From NCBI GenBank assembly GCA_965370955.1, contig CBDUWP010000016.1, forward strand, positions 1 to 20,348: a stretch of DNA of 20,348 nucleotides, read 5' to 3'. Both the position numbers and the translations under genes were made by a program. Below, in pieces: positions 14,814 through 20,348 of this stretch. This stretch comes from CBDUWP01 sp965370955 (lineage in GTDB: Bacteria > Planctomycetota > Phycisphaerae > Sedimentisphaerales > Anaerobacaceae). The notes below the pieces were generated by a model. That model saw nothing but the letters and a program-made list of their open reading frames with translations. It did not search any database and was not told the origin of the DNA. Each line of letters begins with the position of its first letter. Positions within the stretch are counted from its first letter, which is position 1.

Positions 14814-16166
14814 CTATTTTATGAACAGATATATAAATACACCAGTTGCCAGCAAATAGCAATAGATGGCAAAGATTCTGAGTTTCGCTTTTCTTGTGAT
14901 ATAGATCAAGAATTTCAAAGACATTATGCCTACAGCGCCTGCCGTTACGACTGCAATAATTAGTGCCCCAATCGGCAAATCGGTTGGCAATCCGTTTTGG
15001 CAGAGGCGGATAGCTTGGATTGCGGCTCCGCCTAAAATTGCGGCAAGTCCGATGAAGAAGCTGAATTCGACTGCCCATCTTCTATGCAGGCCGAGCAGGA
15101 TAGCAGCACAAATCGTTGCGCCGCTTCTGGATACTCCCGGCAAAATAGCCAAAGATTGTGCAAGCCCGATGATGATTGCGTGATAGATGGTAAAATGCTT
15201 GAGACCGACACGTGTTTTCCGTTTGAAATCACTGATTAGCAGTATTGTTGCCGTTACGACCCACATCGAGGCGATGACAAAGAGGCTGCCTCTTGCGCCG
15301 ATAAAATAATCTTCAAGGCCCAAGCCGATGACAGCTGTTACTGCCGTTGAAACCATAGCCAGTATCGTTACTCTAGCTGCTATATTTTTTTTATAGATTG
15401 TGACAGGCTTGAATCCATATTGGCCGATAGTGGTCAAATTGCAAAGAAGCTTGACGATAGATTTTCTTAGGACGATCAAAATAGCTAAAACTGTTGCGAC
15501 ATGGACAGCCAGATCAAACAAGAGCATCGAATGAGTTTCTGGCTTTAGATGAAACATATGCTCGAGCAGTACCAGATGGCCGGACGATGAAACGGGCAAA
15601 AATTCCGTGAGTCCCTGTATGCCGCCTAAGACAGTTGCTGATATTGCGTTTAATGTTCCGTCAAAGCAGCGGCTTAAAATTGTTTCGGCATAGTCAATTA
15701 CAGCTGTTTGTTGAAGGACAAATAACAAAACCGCCGCATAGACACCAGCTGCTAAATCGTCAGTTAAAATCCCCCATCCTTTCGGCAATTTTTCCAGCGA
15801 TTTGATTGGCTGCGGCTTAAAGATATCAAAGACGCGAAACAGCAAAAAGCCGGCAATAGCCGTTAAAATCGGATTGGTCATTATAAAACCAGCCGCTAGA
15901 AATGTCACCGATTGGCCTGCGAATTCGTCAGCTACGATTTGGCCGGGATCTTTTTTGCCGGTTGCTGTTATGACAGCAGGCGAACATAATACGCAAACAA
16001 CAGAGCCGACAACCACCATCGCCAGCATAACTATAGCCGTTGTTAGAGGGCCAATTTTTGCCGCTTGAAGTAATCCGAATATAATCGCCGGCGGCAGAGA
16101 GCCCCAAGTTCCCGGCGCGATTGGCAAAAATCCTAAACCAAAACATGATGTCAACAGTTTCTTCAT
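14814..16166 (-). CDS. Fusion of phosphatidylglycerophosphatase A (PgpA) and undecaprenyl-diphosphatase (UppP/BacA)
   Basis: A 450-residue polytopic membrane protein with two full-length enzymes in one chain. The PgpA half (about 1-160) shows GLGFLPIAPGTWGSLPP (10-26), DPGQIVADEFAGQ (73-85), FRVFDIFKPQPIK (110-122) and GWGILTDDLAAG (130-141). It would dephosphorylate phosphatidylglycerophosphate to phosphatidylglycerol. The UppP half (about 175-450) has the (E/Q)xxxE motif as Gln184...Glu188, PVSSSGH (191-197) and LPGVSRSGAT (342-351) with Arg347. It would dephosphorylate undecaprenyl diphosphate. Both halves match the lengths of the stand-alone enzymes, and no internal stop or ribosome site suggests two proteins. 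Cell-envelope partners UppS and CdsA are encoded nearby. The start has only a weak CGGA site, inside an inverted repeat. Confidence 0.93.
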   Translation of the reverse strand: MKKLLTSCFGLGFLPIAPGTWGSLPPAIIFGLLQAAKIGPLTTAIVMLAMVVVGSVVCVLCSPAVITATGKKDPGQIVADEFAGQSVTFLAAGFIMTNPILTAIAGFLLFRVFDIFKPQPIKSLEKLPKGWGILTDDLAAGVYAAVLLFVLQQTAVIDYAETILSRCFDGTLNAISATVLGGIQGLTEFLPVSSSGHLVLLEHMFHLKPETHSMLLFDLAVHVATVLAILIVLRKSIVKLLCNLTTIGQYGFKPVTIYKKNIAARVTILAMVSTAVTAVIGLGLEDYFIGARGSLFVIASMWVVTATILLISDFKRKTRVGLKHFTIYHAIIIGLAQSLAILPGVSRSGATICAAILLGLHRRWAVEFSFFIGLAAILGGAAIQAIRLCQNGLPTDLPIGALIIAVVTAGAVGIMSLKFLIYITRKAKLRIFAIYCYLLATGVFIYLFIK

Positions 16167-16169
16167 TAT

Positions 16170-16192
16170 CCGAAAGCTAATTCAAATTTCGG
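16170..16192 (-). promoter_or_regulatory. Inverted repeat just before the pgpA-uppP start
   Basis: The 6-bp arms CCGAAA and TTTCGG, with an 11-base loop, end 3 bases before the start codon and include the only Shine-Dalgarno-like bases (CGGA). The hairpin could limit translation. Overlapping it on the minus strand is TTGACT, 17 bp, TAGCTT, a possible promoter that would give a nearly leaderless transcript. Confidence 0.35.
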
Positions 16193-16252
16193 TTGAAGTC
16201 AACAGTTTTGACCTTTAGCAGCGATTTTTTGTGATTAGCCATGGCGAAGTTG

Positions 16253-17356
16253 TCACGATTTGGATGGTTTTTCGAGAGTCTTTAGGCAATACTGATCCGT
16301 CATTCCGGCTATATAATCACAGACGGTACGATTGAGCGTTTGCGTTTCTATCATGCGTTGAAAATAATGCGGCATTAACTCTGGCTTAGATCTTATTTTG
16401 TCGAACAGCTTTTTTAGCCAGCTGTCGATTTTGTTCGCCATTTGACGGATTTGCTGGTGCATATAAAAATTGTCGTATAGAAATTTCTCCAGTTGCCTGA
16501 GCATGATTTCTGTTTTGTCGTTGAAATTTATGATATGCGTTTGATGATTATAAATATCACCAAGCGTTTTGATACCGGCTTGTTTGATATTGGTTTTGCT
16601 TTGTTCGATACAGTTACTGACGAGATCATCGATGATTTTTTTAGTGATTCTGGTACGTTTGATTGTCCAATCGGTAATTTTATTGGCATTGATTTGTTTT
16701 TTTGCATTGGCGAAGAGTTCTATATTATCAGGCTGGTCGATAGCAATTATGCCTGCCCTGATACCGTCATCGAGATCGTGACAGTTGTAAGCGATCCTGT
16801 CAGCCAGATCCGCGATTTGCCCTTCAATCGAGCAATTATTTTCTGTCATGTGATAATTTTTAGCCTTATCATATGGGCTTTGATGCTTAGCTAGTGCGAG
16901 TCTTGTTTCGTACATAAGATTTAGTCCGGCGAATTCGTTATATGGATGTTCTAAAAAATCCACGATTCGCAGACTTTGAAAATTATGCTCGAAGCCGCCG
17001 TCATTTTCCATGATTTCGTTTAGTATGCTTTCTCCGCAATGGCCGAATGGCCCATGGCCTAAATCGTGCGCCAAGCAGATAGCTTCTGTTAGAGATTCAT
17101 TGACGTCGAGAGCTTTGGCGATGGTTCTTCCGATCTGCGCGACTTCGATGGTATGGGTTAGCCGCGTTCGATAGTGGTCGTCGAGTCCCGGCGTAAAGAC
17201 CTGCGTTTTTCCTTCTAGTCGCCGAAACGCGCTGCAATGAATTATTCGATCTCGATCTCGATCGAACTGTCCTCTATATTTATGCGGCGGTTGAGGAAAT
17301 GCTCGTCCTTGACTGTTTTGTTCTGTGACGGCGTATGTTTTCAGGTCAGTTGACAT
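16253..17356 (-). CDS. dgt: dGTP triphosphohydrolase-like HD protein
   Basis: A 367-residue HD-superfamily dNTP triphosphohydrolase of the shorter type often annotated as deoxyguanosinetriphosphate triphosphohydrolase-like. It is expected to cleave dNTPs to deoxynucleoside and tripolyphosphate. Visible motifs are FDRDRDRIIHCSAFRRLEGKTQVF (31-54), His68 in RLTHTIEVAQIGR, HDLGHGPFGHCGE with His97-Asp98, and ADLADRIAY with Asp186 completing the HD site. The length is typical of the family. It starts 17 bp after the HIT gene stop and is the last gene of the lipoprotein-HIT-dgt run. The ribosome site is weak. True substrate preference within this family varies and cannot be read from the sequence. 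Confidence 0.93.
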   Translation of the reverse strand: MSTDLKTYAVTEQNSQGRAFPQPPHKYRGQFDRDRDRIIHCSAFRRLEGKTQVFTPGLDDHYRTRLTHTIEVAQIGRTIAKALDVNESLTEAICLAHDLGHGPFGHCGESILNEIMENDGGFEHNFQSLRIVDFLEHPYNEFAGLNLMYETRLALAKHQSPYDKAKNYHMTENNCSIEGQIADLADRIAYNCHDLDDGIRAGIIAIDQPDNIELFANAKKQINANKITDWTIKRTRITKKIIDDLVSNCIEQSKTNIKQAGIKTLGDIYNHQTHIINFNDKTEIMLRQLEKFLYDNFYMHQQIRQMANKIDSWLKKLFDKIRSKPELMPHYFQRMIETQTLNRTVCDYIAGMTDQYCLKTLEKPSKS

Positions 17357-17373
17357 TTTGTTCTCGCGAGAAA

Positions 17374-17895
17374 TTACAATTTTGGTAACTGATTTTTGGC
17401 CGTTTCAGCTTTGAGTATGGTTAGTAATTCGGTTAGGCTTTGGCTGATGATATCGGTATCGCTGCAGACATTGATAAAATTGGTGTCACCTGTCCATCTT
17501 GGCACGACATGTATGTGCAGATGTCCGGGCAGACCTGCGCCAGCCGATCTCCCCAAATTGATTCCCACATTAAATCCTTGCGGCGCTATAGTTTTCTCTA
17601 AGATTGATTGTGATTGGCTGATGAGTTTGAAAATTTCCAGCATTTCTTCATCATTTAGTTGATCGAGTTGGCTGACGTGTTTTTTTGGGCAAATCAACAG
17701 ATGCCCATTATTGTAGGGATATCGATTTAGAATCACGATAGCATGGTCAGTTTTCCAGAGTACGAGATTTAGGTCGTCATCAGCATTTGTATTGTTTAAG
17801 CTGTCGCAGATAAAACAGCCTCCAGTTCCATCGGCTGGTTTGGGTTTTTGGATATAGTTGATACGCCACGGAGCCCATAGGTTTTTATTTTCCAT
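17374..17895 (-). CDS. HIT family protein, Ap4A phosphorylase/hydrolase-like
   Basis: A 173-residue histidine-triad protein. The catalytic motif HLHIHVVPRW has His125, His127 and His129, and a CFIC zinc-type pair lies at Cys27 and Cys30. The N-terminal WAPWR motif and the NNGHLLICPKKHV block at 62-74 match the bacterial branch related to mycobacterial Ap4A phosphorylase. It would cleave dinucleoside polyphosphates or nucleotide-phosphoramidate-type substrates. AAGG lies about 9 bases upstream and overlaps the end of the lipoprotein gene 7 bp away. The gene is probably co-transcribed with dgt, suggesting a nucleotide clean-up pair. Confidence 0.92.
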   Translation of the reverse strand: MENKNLWAPWRINYIQKPKPADGTGGCFICDSLNNTNADDDLNLVLWKTDHAIVILNRYPYNNGHLLICPKKHVSQLDQLNDEEMLEIFKLISQSQSILEKTIAPQGFNVGINLGRSAGAGLPGHLHIHVVPRWTGDTNFINVCSDTDIISQSLTELLTILKAETAKNQLPKL

Positions 17896-17902
17896 GTTTT
17901 TT

Positions 17903-18955
17903 TTACCTTACTTTTTTTGGCAAGACCAAATGCGATTCAATAGTTTGGTTGACGGTGATTTTAGGCTTCATGTTAAGGCCCATGGGGAAAACAGCATCGA
18001 TTTTTATCTGATAATTTTCGACAGAGCTTATGGTTTGCCCTGTAGTGACATTGAACATTATTTTGCCCGTTCCCTTTAGATTTGTCACTTTGTAGCCGCG
18101 TAAAAATCCAAATATACCGCTTGCCGAAAAGGAACCTGTATGAGGCTGGGGCCATTTTATCTTGATGGGATCAGCTTTGCTGTAAACAGTTGTTATCGTT
18201 GCCATTTTTTCGTTTGCTTGATTTGTTTCAATTTTATCAAGTTTATATGTGACGTTTCTTGCGATAATGATGGTGACAGGTGATGGCGCCGACAGTTGCG
18301 ATTGCCATGTTTGGCCAATTTTAATGCCCTGTTGATAATTTTTGAAACTAGCCAGCCAGTCCCACAAAAAATGTTGAGTGACTGTGAAATCGCCAAGCAT
18401 CTCAGGGTCTTTGATTCGGCCGGAGCCTTTAATCGTGCGAAAGGCATTTTTGCCTGTTGTCAAAAGCACTTGTGCCAATTCGTCATGGTCGATTATTTCT
18501 CCGGTTGGTTCAACTGTGAACCCAAAACTTTTGCCGGTCAGTTTATTAGCGGCATCTTTATTTGTAACTTTTCGGTTTGTTTTGGAATTACGGCTAACCT
18601 TTGCTGATATGCAGGTGGCTTTGATTTTAGCCGGTTGTCCAAATTCGGCTTCTGTTATGACATATTCAACTGTTGTTTTGAGTGATTCTTCAATATGGTC
18701 TGTTTTGGTTTTGCCTTTTGGTTTAGTTTGGTTTTGCCAGTCTATATAAACATCTCGTTTGGATAGAAAGTTATAGGTTGATTTTCTGTCTTTGGTGAAG
18801 CTAAGGGCAAATAATGTGCCGCTGTCTTGTATCGTTTTTGTGTTTTGTGATGTTTTTTCGTTTTGGCAACCGGTTAATCCCAGCATCATCGCCAGTAATA
18901 TCCATGCGATTTTATTTACGTCAAATCCCTTAAGCTTTCGCTGTTTTTTTATCAT
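17903..18955 (-). CDS. Predicted lipoprotein, tandem paralogue of the next gene upstream
   Basis: A 350-residue secreted lipoprotein of unknown function. A hydrophobic signal (about 16-28) leads to the lipobox LTGC with Cys30 as the lipidated residue. The mature part is beta-rich and lacks catalytic motifs. Segments such as PTGEIIDHDELAQ, GQTWQSQL and GTGKIMFNVTTGQTISSVENY resemble at matching positions those in the neighbouring lipoprotein, showing paralogy. The pattern recalls the DUF6263-type family found in planctomycetes, from memory and unverified. The ATG at 18955 is chosen; the frame extends to TTG codons up to 18967 that overlap the upstream stop. The gap to the upstream gene is 8 bp, so translation is probably coupled. 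The N-region before the signal is unusually long and basic. Confidence 0.82.
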   Translation of the reverse strand: MIKKQRKLKGFDVNKIAWILLAMMLGLTGCQNEKTSQNTKTIQDSGTLFALSFTKDRKSTYNFLSKRDVYIDWQNQTKPKGKTKTDHIEESLKTTVEYVITEAEFGQPAKIKATCISAKVSRNSKTNRKVTNKDAANKLTGKSFGFTVEPTGEIIDHDELAQVLLTTGKNAFRTIKGSGRIKDPEMLGDFTVTQHFLWDWLASFKNYQQGIKIGQTWQSQLSAPSPVTIIIARNVTYKLDKIETNQANEKMATITTVYSKADPIKIKWPQPHTGSFSASGIFGFLRGYKVTNLKGTGKIMFNVTTGQTISSVENYQIKIDAVFPMGLNMKPKITVNQTIESHLVLPKKVR

Positions 18956-18963
18956 CAACAAAA

Positions 18964-19929
18964 TCAATCGATTCTTTCAATTTTATATTCTTTTTCTGCT
19001 GTCATTGTCAGGACAGACGGTTCATTGCCGAGATCTGGATTAGGTTCAACGACAATCCATTTAGCGGAAAGCTTTTCAGTTGCTTTGATTAGCTTATTGG
19101 TTGATGTGTCAAATAAGCAATCACCGCTCAAATTTATTATTGAGTCGAACATGTTAGCCAAGCTAGAATTGGCCTGTGGTGTGCCGTCTTCATCGACACT
19201 GCTTGGAGAAGCCGTCATTTGGATTTTGGCTTGATTGTTTTTTATATTTTTTATTGTATAGGTTTTTTGGAACGATTTTTTGCCCATAATTCCGAAATCA
19301 TAGGTTTGCACTGATTGCCATGAATCCCCTTTGGCTAAAAGTTTTGTAATTTCTGGCATAATAATTGTGCCGTGCCGTTTTTTTATAGCTTTATTGGACA
19401 GAATATCGACAGAGGTTTTGGCGTTGATGGTATTGCCCTTGACCGCTTCTCTGATTTGTGCGGCATCGAGAATAGCCACAACTTTAGCTGTGCCAGATGT
19501 TTTGATCTTATAGCTTTTGCCGATTAGGTTTGCCAGCTGCTTTCCTTGATCATCGACTTTGGTACTGTCAAAATCGATTAGCATTTTATCGTTATAAATG
19601 GATTGGCACTTTAGTTGCTCAACGGTAATGTTTAAGACAGCATTTTGGGCTCCTGCCAGCTTTTCTGTTTGCTGGTTGACCACCATTTCTACATACAGCT
19701 TTTTATGCCCTGATTTGAAGGCATCTTTTTTCATTTTAGCTAGATCGCCGTCCCATTTTACAGCCTGTATGGATTGTTCGCTGATTTTATATGTGATGTT
19801 TTCTTTTGGTGTATATTTAATAGCCAGAGATGTTTTTTCAGTTTGTTCATTGCAGCCCGCTGTAGCGAATAAAGCTGCGATGATCATAATGATTGTTGCA
19901 TAAAGAAGTTTTTTTGAGTTCATGGTCAT
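18964..19929 (-). CDS. Predicted lipoprotein, first of a tandem pair
   Basis: A 321-residue lipoprotein of unknown function. The signal peptide (hydrophobic at about 9-22) ends in the lipobox ATAGC with Cys26. The mature region starts with IKYTPKENITYKI and contains GTAKVVAIL, KGDSWQ, TYTIKNIKNNQAKI and LSGDCLFDTSTNKLIKATEKL, a pattern of extended strands resembling the next gene. The family may be DUF6263-like; no enzymatic motif is seen. The start is ATG at 19929, with AGGGAG 4-5 bases upstream. An ATG two codons later is possible. A well-formed promoter lies 54 bp upstream, so this is probably the first gene of an operon continuing through the second lipoprotein, the HIT gene and dgt. Confidence 0.82.
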   Translation of the reverse strand: MTMNSKKLLYATIIMIIAALFATAGCNEQTEKTSLAIKYTPKENITYKISEQSIQAVKWDGDLAKMKKDAFKSGHKKLYVEMVVNQQTEKLAGAQNAVLNITVEQLKCQSIYNDKMLIDFDSTKVDDQGKQLANLIGKSYKIKTSGTAKVVAILDAAQIREAVKGNTINAKTSVDILSNKAIKKRHGTIIMPEITKLLAKGDSWQSVQTYDFGIMGKKSFQKTYTIKNIKNNQAKIQMTASPSSVDEDGTPQANSSLANMFDSIINLSGDCLFDTSTNKLIKATEKLSAKWIVVEPNPDLGNEPSVLTMTAEKEYKIERID

Positions 19930-19982
19930 TGTGCTCCCTAAATTGTCAAGATTTCACTAACTAGTAAATTAACCTTTGTGAC

Positions 19983-20011
19983 ATTATACATTTGGGTTGT
20001 TTTTAAAACAA
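19983..20011 (-). promoter_or_regulatory. Promoter for the lipoprotein-HIT-dgt operon
   Basis: On the minus strand, TTGTTT (20006-20011) and the consensus TATAAT (19983-19988) are separated by 17 bp. Transcription would begin near 19976, giving a leader of about 47 bases with AGGGAG before the ATG. This is the best-formed promoter in the window. Confidence 0.65.
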
Positions 20012-20054
20012 ATTTTATATTGCCTAAATGATTGATTTATATTTTTTAGACAAG

Positions 20055-20348
20055 TTATTCGAGGTAAATTTTATCGCCAGAGAAGATTTGAGGCACATTT
20101 TTCACTTTTTGTTTTACGTCGCTAGGCGTTAAAGCGAAACTTGGAGCGATTTCGATAGTGCAGTCAATTTCGCCATTTGATGTTTTGGGTACGGCGATTC
20201 CAGCAGCTTTTAGCCAGTTAGCGTTGCGGCCAGTTATCATTTTGTGGGCGGTTTCGATACTGTCAATACCTGACGGATTTTTGATTGGCGCAAATTCCTG
20301 TTCTCTTATAGTTTCAAAAATGACAGAATTCGTAGCCAGCGGTAATGC
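20055..20348 (-). CDS. UDP-N-acetylhexosamine pyrophosphorylase family protein, C-terminal part (cut by window edge)
   Basis: The last 97 codons of a longer gene that continues beyond the window. The frame is open to the edge. The sequence ETIREQEFAPIKNPSGIDSI followed by ETAHKMITGRNANWLKAAGI matches the conserved C-terminal EFAP-K-N...D-S-x-E-T-A...W-L-x-A-A-G pattern of eukaryote-type UAP1/UDPGP-family uridylyltransferases. These make UDP-GlcNAc or UDP-GalNAc from the sugar 1-phosphate and UTP. The tail ends in SGDKIYLE. The nucleotide-binding N-terminal part is not visible, so the exact substrate cannot be judged. The stop is followed by about 40 AT-rich bases and then the lipoprotein promoter; no hairpin terminator is seen. 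Confidence 0.82.
   Translation of the reverse strand, partial: ALPLATNSVIFETIREQEFAPIKNPSGIDSIETAHKMITGRNANWLKAAGIAVPKTSNGEIDCTIEIAPSFALTPSDVKQKVKNVPQIFSGDKIYLE

Overview
The window is an AT-rich (about 40% GC by eye), densely packed bacterial segment. The best guess for its origin is a member of the Planctomycetota, probably a Phycisphaerae-like lineage. This rests on two tandem lipoproteins resembling a planctomycetal family of unknown function, a PgpA-UppP fusion, a CdsA with a PVC-like variant signature, and generally divergent core genes. No rRNA, tRNA, CRISPR array, transposase or phage gene was seen. The assignment is an inference.

Region 1 (1-6902) is a signalling locus. On the minus strand, in transcription order, are a receiver-PP2C phosphatase (RsbU/HsbR-like), an RsbW-like HATPase, a STAS anti-sigma-factor antagonist, a large hybrid CheA (Hpt, kinase core, two CheW-like domains, terminal receiver) and a CheW. 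Diverging on the plus strand, across a 293-bp intergenic region rich in inverted repeats, are a CheY-like single-domain receiver and a CheX-like CheY-P phosphatase. Together these join a chemosensory phosphorelay to a serine-phosphorylation partner switch.

Region 2 (6914-10923, minus) holds pgpH-like HD phosphodiesterase, ybeY, CNNM/CBS (CorC-like) and recO, an order familiar from Firmicutes. Upstream of it lies an imperfect tandem repeat with an 80-bp period and a candidate promoter.

Region 3 (11112-16166, minus) is a lipid, envelope and purine block: a pgpA-uppP fusion, a small membrane protein gene that looks frameshifted near its 3' end, purA (with a promoter, hairpin and palindrome in its leader), uppS and cdsA. 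CdsA and PgpA act in phosphatidylglycerol synthesis. UppS and UppP make and recycle undecaprenyl phosphate, the peptidoglycan carrier lipid.

Region 4 (16253-20348, minus) starts upstream with the C-terminus of a UDP-N-acetylhexosamine pyrophosphorylase, cut by the window edge. A well-formed promoter follows, then two overlapping or abutting paralogous lipoproteins, a HIT-family nucleotide hydrolase/phosphorylase and a dGTPase-like HD enzyme, packed as one probable operon.

Several annotated starts are shorter than the longest open frame because a Shine-Dalgarno sequence or a neighbouring stop codon favours the internal start. The first 61 bases contain no supportable gene.
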